Assembly: GCF_018861065.1 (NCBI RefSeq)
Contig: NZ_JAHKQO010000031.1
Span: forward strand, 186,001-250,000
Origin: Paraglaciecola arctica
Lineage (GTDB): Bacteria; Pseudomonadota; Gammaproteobacteria; Enterobacterales; Alteromonadaceae
Length of the DNA: 64,000 bases
Direction: 5' to 3'
The notes beneath the pieces are model-generated. The model worked only from the letters and a program-made list of their open reading frames with translations, ran no database searches and was not told the DNA's origin. Position numbers and translations under genes: made by a program. How positions within the stretch are numbered: position 1 is the first letter of the stretch; each line of letters begins with the position of its first letter. This document shows positions 25,795 through 35,410 of the stretch, piece by piece.

Positions 25795-26940
25795 TTAAAT
25801 ACTCGCTTTTAGGCGTTCAGCAATGTCAGTGTTTTCCCATGGAAATTCTTCTCTGCCAAAATGTCCATAAGCTGCAGTCGCTTGGTAAATTGGGCGCTCT
25901 AAGTCGAGCATTTTTAGCAATCCAAAAGGTCTAAGTTCAAAATTTTCACGAACTAAAGCAACCAACACACTTTCTGACACTTTACCTGTACCAAAGGTCT
26001 CAATGCTGATTGAAGTAGGCTCTGCCACACCAATGGCGTAAGACAGTTGGATTTCGCATTTGTCTGCTAATCCTGCGGCCACAATATTTTTAGCAACGTA
26101 ACGACCAGCATAGGCAGCTGACCTATCGACTTTAGATGGATCTTTACCTGAAAAAGCTCCGCCACCATGTCTTGCCATGCCACCATAGGTATCAACAATG
26201 ATTTTACGGCCAGTTAAACCACAATCGCCCATTGGCCCTCCGATGACAAACCGGCCAGTGGGGTTAATAAAAAATTTGGTGTGTTTACTCAACCATTTTT
26301 CAGGGAGCACAGGTTTAATGATTTCTTCCATTACCGCTTCACGTAAATCGGCAGTACTAATACTCTCATCATGCTGTGTTGACAATACCACTGCATCAAT
26401 TGCAACTGGCTCGTTATTTTCATACACAAAAGTGACCTGACTTTTCGCATCTGGCCTTAACCAATTTAGTTTTCCACTCTTACGCACTTCAGACTGACGT
26501 TTCACCAATCGATGTGAATAGGTTATGGGGGCGGGCATCAGTACGTCTGTCTCGTTACTTGCGTAACCAAACATCAAGCCTTGGTCACCGGCTCCTTGTT
26601 CTGCTGGTGAGCTACGATCCACACCTTGATTAATATCAGGTGATTGTTTACCAATGGCATTTAATATGGCGCACGAATCTGCATCAAAGCCCATATCTGA
26701 ATGTACATAGCCAATTTCTCTAACGGTTTTACGGGTTATTTCTTCTATGTCGACCCAAGCTGAGGTTGTGACTTCGCCACCTACTAGCACCATTCCGGTT
26801 TTTACAAAGGTTTCGCATGCTACTCGCGCCTTTGGATCTTGAGTCAATATTGCGTCTAAAACTGCATCAGAAATTTGATCGGCAATTTTGTCTGGGTGTC
26901 CTTCAGAAACAGATTCTGATGTAAATAAGTGTGAGGTCAT
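25795..26940 (-). CDS. metK: S-adenosylmethionine synthetase
   Basis: MetK makes S-adenosylmethionine from methionine and ATP. The 381-aa protein is full length (E. coli 384). It carries [20 protein letters not shown] at the N-terminus, [12 protein letters not shown], the P-loop-like [18 protein letters not shown] and [14 protein letters not shown]. It is divergent from tkt and is preceded by a palindromic MetJ box, matching the methionine-repressor control known in E. coli. Confidence 0.98.
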   Translation of the reverse strand: MTSHLFTSESVSEGHPDKIADQISDAVLDAILTQDPKARVACETFVKTGMVLVGGEVTTSAWVDIEEITRKTVREIGYVHSDMGFDADSCAILNAIGKQSPDINQGVDRSSPAEQGAGDQGLMFGYASNETDVLMPAPITYSHRLVKRQSEVRKSGKLNWLRPDAKSQVTFVYENNEPVAIDAVVLSTQHDESISTADLREAVMEEIIKPVLPEKWLSKHTKFFINPTGRFVIGGPMGDCGLTGRKIIVDTYGGMARHGGGAFSGKDPSKVDRSAAYAGRYVAKNIVAAGLADKCEIQLSYAIGVAEPTSISIETFGTGKVSESVLVALVRENFELRPFGLLKMLDLERPIYQATAAYGHFGREEFPWENTDIAERLKASI

Positions 26941-27022
26941 AAAAGCACCTTGGTTTAATGTCGATATACGAATTTATGGTGGTATTTTAGCAATTCAAAT
27001 ATAAAATACCAGTCTTTACTTC

Positions 27023-27040
27023 TAGACGTCCAAACGTCTA
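27023..27040. promoter_or_regulatory. MetJ operator upstream of metK
   Basis: TAGACGT and ACGTCTA form a perfect inverted repeat around CCAA, giving the tandem met boxes AGACGTCC and AAACGTCT. It lies about 84 bases upstream of metK on the minus strand. metK is a classic MetJ target, which makes this site credible and calibrates the weaker one at serA. Confidence 0.8.
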
Positions 27041-27208
27041 TGAATTTTATTCTGCTAAGGTGTAAAAAAAAGTCATATGTAAATAATGATTCATAAGGGA
27101 TTTAGCATTGCAGTTATAAGCTAGCTAATACAAAATGCAGAGCTATCTTAGGTGGCTGTCGCATAGAGTTACGGTACACCATAATTATTGGATCAGTCAG
27201 GAGACTAC

Positions 27209-29206
27209 ATGTCGTCATCACGTCGAGAACTCGCCAACGCCATTCGCGCCCTTAGCATGGATGCGGTTCAACAAGCCAACTCAGGACACCCTGGAGCCCC
27301 AATGGGTATGGCTGACATAGCACAAGTGTTATGGTCAGATCATATGCAACATAATCCTAGTAACCCAGATTGGGCGAACAGAGATAGGTTTGTGTTATCT
27401 AACGGGCATGGCTCGATGTTGATTTATTCACTATTACATTTGACAGGTTATGCACTACCTATTGAAGAATTAAGAAACTTCCGTCAATTACATTCTAAGA
27501 CGCCTGGACACCCAGAATATGGATATGCGCCCGGAGTTGAAACGACCACAGGGCCGCTAGGCCAAGGTATCAGCAACGCAGTAGGTATGGCTATTGCCGA
27601 AAAAACCTTAGCTGCTCAGTTTAACCAACCTGATTTTGATGTCGTTGACCATTTTACGTATTGTTTCTTAGGTGACGGTTGTTTAATGGAAGGTATTTCT
27701 CACGAAGTCTGTTCTTTAGCTGGCACCTTAGGTTTGGGTAAACTGGTTGCGTTTTGGGATGACAACGGTATTTCAATTGACGGTCATGTTGAAGGTTGGT
27801 TCACCGACAACACTCCTGCTCGTTTTGAAGCTTATGGATGGCATGTCATTGCAGACGTAGATGGCCACGATCCACAAGCAATCGCCGATGCTATTGTGGC
27901 TGCAAAAGCAGAAACCACTAAACCGACTTTAATATGTTGTAAAACTATCATCGGCTTTGGTTCTCCGAATAAGTCAGGTAGTCATGACTGCCATGGCGCG
28001 CCATTAGGTGCTGATGAAATTAAAGCTGCGCGCGAGTTCCTGAATTGGCCACATGCTCCCTTTGAAATTCCCGAAGATGTTTACGCTGGTTGGGATGCAA
28101 AAGCAGCAGGTGCTGAAAAAGAACAAGCGTGGAATGCACAATTTGCAGCCTATCAACAGGCACATCCAGAATTAGCCTCTGAGTTAACCCGACGTTTAGC
28201 CGGTGACTTGCCTGCGGATTTTGCCCAAAAGGCCGATGCGTTTATTCAAGAGTCGCAAGACAAAGCTGAAAATGTGGCAAGTCGAAAGGCCTCGCAAAAT
28301 TCAATTGAAACCTTTGCAACATTATTGCCGGAAGTGTTAGGTGGTTCTGCTGATTTAGCAGGTTCAAACCTTACTATATGGTCAGGCACTAAAGGTATTT
28401 CAGCCGACGATGCAAGCGGCAATTATTTATATTATGGTGTCCGTGAGTTTGGCATGAGCGGTATTATGAATGGTATAGGTTTGCATGGTGGGTTCCGTCC
28501 ATTTGGGGCGACTTTCTTAATGTTTATGGAATATGCGCGCAACGCTGTGCGTATGGCCTCATTAATGGGTATCCCGAATATTTTTGTTTATACCCATGAC
28601 TCTATTGGGCAAGGTGAAGATGGACCTACCCACCAACCTATTGAGCAAGTGGCAAACTTACGCTTAACCCCTAACTTGACTACATGGCGTCCATGTGATG
28701 GTGCAGAAACCGCAGTTGCATGGAAATCTGCATTAGAACGCAAAGACGGCCCATCAGCGCTAATCTTTAGCCGTCAAGGATTACCCGCCCAGCAACGTGA
28801 CGCTCAGCAGTTAGCTAACGTTGCTAAAGGTGGATATATTCTGAAAGATTGTTTAGGTACACCAGATGTGATCTTAATTGCCACGGGGTCTGAGGTTGGC
28901 ATCACAGTCGAAGCGGCTGAGCAACTCACGGCCGCTGGCATGGCAGTGCGTGTAGTGTCTATGCCTAGTACCTCTGTATTTGATAAGCAGGACGATGAAT
29001 ATCGTGAATCTGTGTTACCTAAGTCTGTTACTAAGCGTGTAGCGGTTGAAGCTGCTCATGTCGATTTTTGGTATAAATACGTTGGATTTGGTGGCACGGT
29101 AGTGGGTATGTCGACCTTTGGTGAATCTGCACCAGGAGCGGCGTTACTGAAACACTTCGGTATTACCTCAGAGGCAGTGGTTGAAGCTGCCAAAGGCTTA
29201 AATTAA
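27209..29206 (+). CDS. tkt: Transketolase
   Basis: Transketolase moves two-carbon units between sugar phosphates in the pentose phosphate pathway, using thiamine diphosphate. The 665-aa protein has the N-terminal [10 protein letters not shown], the cofactor motif [10 protein letters not shown]..., the pyrimidine-domain segment [10 protein letters not shown] and the phosphate-binding [19 protein letters not shown] 27209 has an AGGAG upstream; the longer frame from TTG 27188 is not needed. It heads a run of central carbon genes (epd, pgk, aldolase), though a terminator separates it from epd. Confidence 0.97.
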   Translation: MSSSRRELANAIRALSMDAVQQANSGHPGAPMGMADIAQVLWSDHMQHNPSNPDWANRDRFVLSNGHGSMLIYSLLHLTGYALPIEELRNFRQLHSKTPGHPEYGYAPGVETTTGPLGQGISNAVGMAIAEKTLAAQFNQPDFDVVDHFTYCFLGDGCLMEGISHEVCSLAGTLGLGKLVAFWDDNGISIDGHVEGWFTDNTPARFEAYGWHVIADVDGHDPQAIADAIVAAKAETTKPTLICCKTIIGFGSPNKSGSHDCHGAPLGADEIKAAREFLNWPHAPFEIPEDVYAGWDAKAAGAEKEQAWNAQFAAYQQAHPELASELTRRLAGDLPADFAQKADAFIQESQDKAENVASRKASQNSIETFATLLPEVLGGSADLAGSNLTIWSGTKGISADDASGNYLYYGVREFGMSGIMNGIGLHGGFRPFGATFLMFMEYARNAVRMASLMGIPNIFVYTHDSIGQGEDGPTHQPIEQVANLRLTPNLTTWRPCDGAETAVAWKSALERKDGPSALIFSRQGLPAQQRDAQQLANVAKGGYILKDCLGTPDVILIATGSEVGITVEAAEQLTAAGMAVRVVSMPSTSVFDKQDDEYRESVLPKSVTKRVAVEAAHVDFWYKYVGFGGTVVGMSTFGESAPGAALLKHFGITSEAVVEAAKGLN

Positions 29207-29223
29207 AAGCCCTATTATTTTTC

Positions 29224-29248
29224 AAAGGCGCTTTTAAGCGCCTTTTTT
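29224..29248 (+). terminator. Rho-independent terminator after tkt
   Basis: Stem AAAGGCGCTT/AAGCGCCTTT with a minimal loop and a T run, between tkt and epd. Confidence 0.85.
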
Positions 29249-29277
29249 CTATCGTCAAGTAATAAATAAAGAGTGTT

Positions 29278-30294
29278 ATGTTACGTATCGCAATTAATGG
29301 GTTTGGTCGAGTAGGACGCAATGTTGTTAGAGCTTTATATGAAACAGGCCGCAATACTCAGGTTGAAATTGTGGCGATTAATGAGGTAGCAGAGCCAGAG
29401 GGTATAGCCCACTTACTTAAATATGATACATCCCATGGTCGATTTGGATTTCCTGTAGAATTGCAAGGGAAACAATTAGTTGTTGCTGGGGATGAAATCT
29501 TGTTATTACAGCATGAAAACATAGATGCGCTCCCATGGAAGCAATTGAATATTGATTTAGTCTTAGAGTGCAGTGGCGTGCATAATGACAGAATCGCTGG
29601 TCAAGCACATTTAGCACAAGGAGCGACAAAAGTACTGTTTTCCCAGCCATGTGGTCCAGACATGGATGCAACTGTGATCTATGGAATCAATGACCATCAA
29701 CTCAGCGCTGACGATTTAATTGTTTCCAACGGTTCCTGTACAACTAACTGTATTGTGCCGGTTATACAGGTACTAGATGATGCGTTTAATGTACTCAGTG
29801 GTACGATTACAACCATTCACTCATCAATGCACGACCAACAAGTTATAGATGCTTACCATACAGATTTACGACTGACCCGTGCTGCCAGTCAGTCAATCAT
29901 TCCTGTGGATACCAAATTGGCAAGGGGAATCGAACGTATATTACCTAAATTTGCGGGTAAATTTGAAGCCATTGCGGTACGAGTACCCACCATCAATGTT
30001 ACCGCTATGGATTTAAGCGTGACCCTTGAAAAACACGTTTGTATTGATGAAGTTAACCTAGCGCTAAAACAGGCTAGTGAAGGTCGCTTAGGTGGAATTT
30101 TAAGCTACACTGAAGAGCCTTTAGTATCGGTTGATTTTAATCATGATCCGCATTCTTGTATAGTAGATGGAAGTCAAACAAGGGTAAGCCATAAACAGCT
30201 CGTTAAAACCCTAGTTTGGTGTGATAACGAATGGGGCTTTGCTAATAGAATGATTGACACTGCTTTGGCTATGTTCAACACCAATCAAAACTAA
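29278..30294 (+). CDS. epd: D-erythrose-4-phosphate dehydrogenase
   Basis: Epd oxidises erythrose 4-phosphate to 4-phosphoerythronate, leading to pyridoxal phosphate. The 338-aa protein is a GAPDH homologue with NAD motif [10 protein letters not shown] and the active-site [13 protein letters not shown] (nucleophilic Cys). Epd rather than GAPDH is supported by [18 protein letters not shown] and the position directly before pgk, as in E. coli. It is 30 bases upstream of pgk, so an operon is likely. Confidence 0.93.
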   Translation: MLRIAINGFGRVGRNVVRALYETGRNTQVEIVAINEVAEPEGIAHLLKYDTSHGRFGFPVELQGKQLVVAGDEILLLQHENIDALPWKQLNIDLVLECSGVHNDRIAGQAHLAQGATKVLFSQPCGPDMDATVIYGINDHQLSADDLIVSNGSCTTNCIVPVIQVLDDAFNVLSGTITTIHSSMHDQQVIDAYHTDLRLTRAASQSIIPVDTKLARGIERILPKFAGKFEAIAVRVPTINVTAMDLSVTLEKHVCIDEVNLALKQASEGRLGGILSYTEEPLVSVDFNHDPHSCIVDGSQTRVSHKQLVKTLVWCDNEWGFANRMIDTALAMFNTNQN

Positions 30295-30324
30295 ATTTTG
30301 AAGTTAATTTTTACAAGGTAAATT

Positions 30325-31488
30325 ATGTCCATATTGAAAATGTCCGAGCTGGATTTAGCAGGTAAAAGAGTACTAATTCGTCAAGACTTAAATGTGCCAA
30401 TTAAAGATGGCAAGGTGACTTCTGAAGCGCGTATTCGAGCGTCATTGCCTACCATTAATGCTGCCGTTGCAGCTGGTGCAAAAGTGATGGTTATGTCGCA
30501 CTTAGGCAGACCTACGGAAGGACAGTTTGCTGATGAATTCTCATTGCAACCGGTAGTGGATTATGTTCAAGAGAACACCGAATTAAAGGTGCGCTTAGTG
30601 AAAGATTACCTATCAGGCGTTGCAGTCGAAACGGGTGAAGTGGTGATTCTGGAAAATGTACGTTTTAACCTCGGTGAAAAGAAAGACGATGAAGTCCTAG
30701 CAAAACAATACGCTGCGTTATGTGACATCTACGTCATGGATGCATTTGGTACTGCACATCGCGCCCAAGCTTCGACTCATGGGGTAGGGGTCTTTGCGCC
30801 AGTTGCTTGTGCGGGCCCGTTACTTGCCGGTGAGCTAGATGCACTAGGAAAAGCGCTCCATAATCCGCAACGTCCACTAGTGGCAATAGTAGGGGGCTCA
30901 AAAGTCTCCACCAAACTTACCGTACTTGATGCCTTGTCCAAAATAGCAGACCAACTGGTGGTAGGAGGCGGTATTTCGAATACTTTTGTGGCGGCCAGAG
31001 GTTACAATGTTGGCCGTTCATTACACGAAGCTGACCTTATCCCTGAAGCTAAGCGTTTAATGGATTCGTTAGATATTCCAGAAACTGTGGATGTGCGTGT
31101 TGGTAAAAACTTTTCAGAGTCTGAACCTGCCGTTATAAAAGATGTTTCTGAAGTGCAAGATGATGAAGAAATTATGGACTATGGGCCGCAAACAGCAGAG
31201 AACGTAGCCGAAGTATTAAAAGGTGCCAAAACGATTTTATGGAATGGACCTTGTGGGGTATTTGAATTCGATAATTTCGCCAAAGGTACTGAAGTCGTTG
31301 CTCGAGCTATTGCCGATAGTGATGCGTTTTCAATTGCTGGTGGTGGTGATACGCTAGCGGCAATTGATAAATGGGATTTAAGTGACAACATCTCTTATAT
31401 CTCAACAGGTGGAGGTGCGTTTCTAGAGTTTGTTGAAGGAAAAGTACTACCCGCTGTAGCAATGTTAGAAGCTAGAGCGACTAAATAG
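30325..31488 (+). CDS. pgk: Phosphoglycerate kinase
   Basis: Pgk makes ATP from 1,3-bisphosphoglycerate in glycolysis. The 387-aa protein matches E. coli Pgk in length and has [23 protein letters not shown], the [12 protein letters not shown] motif, GGSKVSTKL and the C-terminal GGGDTLAAI nucleotide loop. It lies between epd and the aldolase gene on the same strand, 30 bases after epd. Confidence 0.98.
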   Translation: MSILKMSELDLAGKRVLIRQDLNVPIKDGKVTSEARIRASLPTINAAVAAGAKVMVMSHLGRPTEGQFADEFSLQPVVDYVQENTELKVRLVKDYLSGVAVETGEVVILENVRFNLGEKKDDEVLAKQYAALCDIYVMDAFGTAHRAQASTHGVGVFAPVACAGPLLAGELDALGKALHNPQRPLVAIVGGSKVSTKLTVLDALSKIADQLVVGGGISNTFVAARGYNVGRSLHEADLIPEAKRLMDSLDIPETVDVRVGKNFSESEPAVIKDVSEVQDDEEIMDYGPQTAENVAEVLKGAKTILWNGPCGVFEFDNFAKGTEVVARAIADSDAFSIAGGGDTLAAIDKWDLSDNISYISTGGGAFLEFVEGKVLPAVAMLEARATK

Positions 31489-31611
31489 CCTGTTTATTTG
31501 GTACCGAAAAATATAATAAAAAGAAGAGTTTTAGCTCTCAGTTTACTACCTTAAACCCTACAAGCCGTTATGCTCATCGGCTTACAACACAATAATAAAG
31601 GAGTGTTGCAC

Positions 31612-32511
31612 ATGGCATCACAAGCCCAGTTAGATATGCTTGCAAAAATCAGCAAGCAAAATGGATTTATCGCTGCATTGGATCAAAGTGGAGGCAGTAC
31701 ACCAAAAGCATTAGGTTTGTATGGCGTAGAACCGTCTGAGTATGAGGGTGACCAAGAAATGTTCGCCAAAGTACACGAAATGCGTACCCGTATTATTACA
31801 TCAAAAGTATTTAACGGAGAGCGAGTATTAGGTGCAATTTTGTTTGAAAACACCTTAGATAGAGAAATTTTAGGGCAAAGTACCGCTAGTTATTTATGGC
31901 AAGTCAAACAAGTTGTACCTTTCTTAAAGGTTGATAAAGGCCTAGAAGCTGAAGTTGACGGCTCACAATTGTTAAAACCTATACCTGATTTAGATGGCTT
32001 GTTAGCCAAAGCTAATCAACAAAACGTTTTTGGTACCAAAATGCGTTCTGTTGTAAAGCTGGCTAACGCTCAAGGTATTGAAGCGGTTATTTCGCAGCAA
32101 TTTACTGTGGCTAAGCAAATTTTAGCCGCCGGATTAATGCCAATTATTGAGCCTGAGGTAGATATTCACAGTCCTGAAAAAGCTCAAGCAGAAGCTTTGC
32201 TAAAAGCGGCAATTGTGAAACATTTAGATGATTTGGCTGCAGATCAACAAGTGATGTTGAAATTGACGCTACCTGAAACCGCTAATTTTTATCAAGAATT
32301 AGTCAACCATCCTAAAGTGTTGAAAGTCGTAGCATTGTCTGGTGGATACTCACGGGAAGAAGCGAATAGCAGGTTGACTGAAAATAATGGCATGATTGCC
32401 AGTTTCTCACGAGCACTTTCTGAAGGACTTAGTGCTAAGCAAAGTGATGCTGAATTTGATGCAACAATGGATGCATCAATTGAGAGTATTTATCAAGCAT
32501 CTAAAACTTAA
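31612..32511 (+). CDS. Fructose-bisphosphate aldolase, class I
   Basis: This 299-aa enzyme matches the short bacterial class I (Schiff-base) aldolase. Recognisable segments are FIAALDQSGGSTPKAL, ILFENTLDR, VVPFLKVDKGL, GLMPIIEPEVDIHS and VALSGGYSREEA; the lysine of LKVDKG or of MLKLTLP is the likely Schiff-base region. It sits where many gammaproteobacteria have a class II metal aldolase (epd-pgk-fbaA). AAAGGAG upstream fixes ATG 31612; an upstream in-frame ATG at 31570 lacks such a site. Confidence 0.92.
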   Translation: MASQAQLDMLAKISKQNGFIAALDQSGGSTPKALGLYGVEPSEYEGDQEMFAKVHEMRTRIITSKVFNGERVLGAILFENTLDREILGQSTASYLWQVKQVVPFLKVDKGLEAEVDGSQLLKPIPDLDGLLAKANQQNVFGTKMRSVVKLANAQGIEAVISQQFTVAKQILAAGLMPIIEPEVDIHSPEKAQAEALLKAAIVKHLDDLAADQQVMLKLTLPETANFYQELVNHPKVLKVVALSGGYSREEANSRLTENNGMIASFSRALSEGLSAKQSDAEFDATMDASIESIYQASKT

Positions 32512-32524
32512 GCTTGTTAAGTTT

Positions 32525-32556
32525 AAAGCTGGGCAACTAAGTGCCCAGCTTTTTTA
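32525..32556 (+). terminator. Rho-independent terminator after aldolase
   Basis: Perfect 11-bp stem AAAGCTGGGCA/TGCCCAGCTTT with a 6-base loop and T run. Confidence 0.92.
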
Positions 32557-32625
32557 TTTGGAAGATTGTATTGATAGGGCTATGATTTGCTCTGAGTTGT
32601 TATGTTGGATGAGAGCTAATTACGT

Positions 32626-32964
32626 ATGGCCTATGACCTGCCTTTGCCTTTGTATAAAAAACTCACGGTAACATTTAGAGTCGAGCCGGGTTGTTTAGGT
32701 CCTGATGGGATTGAGCATATCGACGATTTTTGTAAATTTGCTAAAAAACAAGTAGCCGGATTAGACTCCGACTTTGTACGATGGGTTATTACTCCTCGTT
32801 ATGATAAATCACTGCTTGAAACGGAATATAAAACCAATAACAAACGCCTAGATCATGACAAAGCAGAGAAGTACCTAAAGGTATTTGGTAAAGAACTTGA
32901 TGAGTTTGAAGAACATCTGCAAGACAAGTTATCCCTATTAATTGATCAATATCTGGGGCGTTAA
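32626..32964 (+). CDS. Conserved-looking hypothetical protein (112 aa)
   Basis: I do not recognise this 112-residue protein. It is soluble, with no signal or membrane segment. The N-terminal half has a beta-like stretch (KLTVTFRVEPGCLG); the C-terminal half is charged and helical (DEFEEHLQDKLSLLIDQYLG). GAG upstream of the ATG is a modest ribosome binding site. It stands alone between the aldolase terminator and the two-component operon. Base composition is like its neighbours. Confidence 0.65.
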   Translation: MAYDLPLPLYKKLTVTFRVEPGCLGPDGIEHIDDFCKFAKKQVAGLDSDFVRWVITPRYDKSLLETEYKTNNKRLDHDKAEKYLKVFGKELDEFEEHLQDKLSLLIDQYLGR

Positions 32965-33146
32965 TGCCGCTCTATTGTTACTTCACCCCTTCATAAGGTA
33001 AAAAATTCTCCCGTAATGTGTAAATATTAAGGATCCTTTACCTTCGAGGCTGACAAGAGAAGCAACTCCGATTACCTTAAGCGAGATATATTGAAGGACT
33101 AGTTTATGCTAGTTGTCCCATCAAACAATGGAGTGACCGCAACGCA

Positions 33147-34622
33147 ATGCGTATACAGAATAAACTCTTTGCTATTTTCTTCCTCACTAGTGCTGTTCTA
33201 GTAGTCGCTCAAGTGCTGGTGATGCAGTGGAGCATTGGTAAAGGCATGGTCGACTACGTGAATGCGAGGGAGCTTAAAGCGTTAAATGGTGTGGCGACCT
33301 CTTTAGCTGAAATTTACCAAAAAGAGGGATCTTGGAAACAAATCACCGGTAAGCATCAACGTTTCAAAAATATCATAGATCAAGGATTAGCTGACTCGGA
33401 ATTTAGCCACCCTCAAGCTGCTAGACCTCCTCATCAAGTAAGAGGGCCTCGTCCCGAAATGGGACAAGAAAGACCTAGAATAGATACACAAAGAGGCACG
33501 GATAAAGGCCCTCCCCCGAGACGAGGTGGGCCGCCTATTTTCGAAGTGAGTTATGCCTTGTTAGACGCTGATAAAGGATTTTTAGTTGGAATGTATTCCC
33601 CAAAACTCAGTTTTAGCTTTGTTGATATCCTAGATGAAGGAAAAGTAATTGGCTTTTTAGCTGTTTCGAAAAGAGATCAGCTCACCTCTGGCTATGAGTT
33701 GAATTTTGTTGAGCAACAACAACGCTATATTTTGCTTATCGCCCTTGGTTTAGTTTTAGTTGCTGTGTTGATAGCCATGCCATTAGCCGCACATTTTGTT
33801 AAACCAATTAAGGGTTTAACTTCGGCCATGAGCAAGCTCACATCGGGTGATTTCCAGCAGCGAATCGATCTAAAAAGAAAAGATGAGTTTGCGCACCTCA
33901 GCCGTGACTTTAACGAACTAGCAGCTACCTTGCAGCAAAATGAACAGGCAAGAAAACGTTGGCTTGCTGATATATCTCATGAGTTACGTACCCCAGTTGC
34001 GGTTCTTAAAGGTGAGTTAGAAGCCATGCTTGATGGAGTAAGACCATTATCAATAGAGCGCATTCAATCAATAAATGAAGAGGTAAAACAACTGGAGCAG
34101 CTGTTAGATGATTTACACGAATTAACTAGAAACGATTTGGGAACCTTACACTACCGTAAAGAATCCTTGAATTTACCCAGCTTACTCCATGAAGAAGTAA
34201 ATCATTATCAAACATTATTGACAGAAAATGGCTTTAAAGTCAGATTTTCAGAACTGCCAAGTGAGTTATTTGTATTTGCAGACAGTAAGCGTTTACGACA
34301 ATTATTTGGCAACTTATTTATCAATACTGCAAAGTACGCAAATGACGGTAATATGCTGAAAATAAGTGTCAATGAACTACAACAATCTCAACAAGTCGAA
34401 ATTCGATTTGAAGACAACGGTTGTGGAGTTGATGAGGCTGATTTGGATAAATTATTTGAACATCTCTATCGAGCAGAAAATTCTAGAAATAGAGAAACCG
34501 GCGGCAGTGGTTTAGGTTTATCAATCTGTCAAAAAATTGTTGAGGCTCATCATGGAAAGATTAGCGCCTTTACATCAAACTTAGGTGGGTTGGGAATTTT
34601 GATTGTCTTGCCTTTAGAGTAA
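33147..34622 (+). CDS. Sensor histidine kinase, BaeS-like
   Basis: This 491-aa inner-membrane kinase has a first membrane helix at about 8-28 and a periplasmic sensor region of about 165 residues. A second helix lies at about 196-218, then HAMP (about 219-272), HisKA with ADISHELRTPVAVLKGE, and HATPase with DNGCGVD and GGSGLGLSICQ. The periplasmic part contains an unusual Pro/Arg-rich stretch (RPPHQVRGPRPEMGQERP, then GPPPRRGGPP, about 93-135). BaeS-type kinases sense envelope stress or toxic compounds. The response regulator follows within a few bases. Confidence 0.88.
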   Translation: MRIQNKLFAIFFLTSAVLVVAQVLVMQWSIGKGMVDYVNARELKALNGVATSLAEIYQKEGSWKQITGKHQRFKNIIDQGLADSEFSHPQAARPPHQVRGPRPEMGQERPRIDTQRGTDKGPPPRRGGPPIFEVSYALLDADKGFLVGMYSPKLSFSFVDILDEGKVIGFLAVSKRDQLTSGYELNFVEQQQRYILLIALGLVLVAVLIAMPLAAHFVKPIKGLTSAMSKLTSGDFQQRIDLKRKDEFAHLSRDFNELAATLQQNEQARKRWLADISHELRTPVAVLKGELEAMLDGVRPLSIERIQSINEEVKQLEQLLDDLHELTRNDLGTLHYRKESLNLPSLLHEEVNHYQTLLTENGFKVRFSELPSELFVFADSKRLRQLFGNLFINTAKYANDGNMLKISVNELQQSQQVEIRFEDNGCGVDEADLDKLFEHLYRAENSRNRETGGSGLGLSICQKIVEAHHGKISAFTSNLGGLGILIVLPLE

Positions 34623-34628
34623 TTGTTT

Positions 34629-35306
34629 ATGTCGAAAAAAACACATGTCTTGATTGTTGAAGACGAGAAAAAAATCGCCTCTTTATTAGCTGACTATTTG
34701 GCTGCAGCTGAATACGATACGAGTTGTATCCATGACGGATTGGAAGTTGAGACTTGGTTGTCTGAACACCACACTGACATCATTTTACTTGACCTTATGT
34801 TACCCAGTAAAAGTGGGATCGAAATATGTAAGTCAATCCGCCTAACTAGCCAGATTCCCATTATCATGGTGACTGCTAAGGTTGAGGAAATTGATCGCTT
34901 GTTGGGACTAGAAATTGGAGCAGATGACTATATTTGTAAACCGTTTAGTCCCAAGGAGGTGGTTGCCAGAGTTAAAACCATTTTACGACGGGTTTCAGTC
35001 GCGGACACCTCTGACAATTTTACTCTACCGTTTGAAATCGATGCTCATAGAATGCTCATGACGATAGACAAACAAACAATAACCCTAACATCTGTTGAGT
35101 TTCAAATGTTAACCTTGCTTAGCTCTGATTTAGGCAGAATTTTCTCTCGAGATCAATTGATGAACGCCTGTTATAACGATCACCGTATAGTCAGTGATCG
35201 TACTATCGATAGCCACATTAAAAAACTCAGAAAGAAAATAGCCTTGATCGGAAATGAGCATTGGATCCAGTCTGTATATGGCGTAGGTTACAAACTGGTG
35301 GTGTGA
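34629..35306 (+). CDS. OmpR-family response regulator, BaeR-like
   Basis: This 225-aa protein has a receiver domain (DE at 10-11 in VEDEKK, phospho-Asp in ILLDLMLP near 52, Lys in CKPFSP) and an OmpR-type winged helix with RTIDSHIKKLRKK and a YGVGYKL ending. It partners the upstream kinase, and the pair resembles BaeSR. The frame begins at TTG 34623, but ATG 34629 is the natural start. It is not PhoB by sequence, so it is not an obvious controller of the Pho boxes downstream. Confidence 0.9.
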   Translation: MSKKTHVLIVEDEKKIASLLADYLAAAEYDTSCIHDGLEVETWLSEHHTDIILLDLMLPSKSGIEICKSIRLTSQIPIIMVTAKVEEIDRLLGLEIGADDYICKPFSPKEVVARVKTILRRVSVADTSDNFTLPFEIDAHRMLMTIDKQTITLTSVEFQMLTLLSSDLGRIFSRDQLMNACYNDHRIVSDRTIDSHIKKLRKKIALIGNEHWIQSVYGVGYKLVV

Positions 35307-35410
35307 GTTATATTCGTTAAATGGTTAAATTAATGTACTCAAAAACTTGCGTAAAAGGCAGTGACACACATAGTTTGATTTTACAGGCATTAGACTGTCT
35401 ATAATTGCTG

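Noticed and set aside
34629-35306. Response regulator considered as PhoB, the controller of the nearby Pho boxes
   Set aside because: Sequence and kinase partner are BaeSR-like; no PhoR-type PAS kinase is present. PhoB is probably encoded elsewhere.
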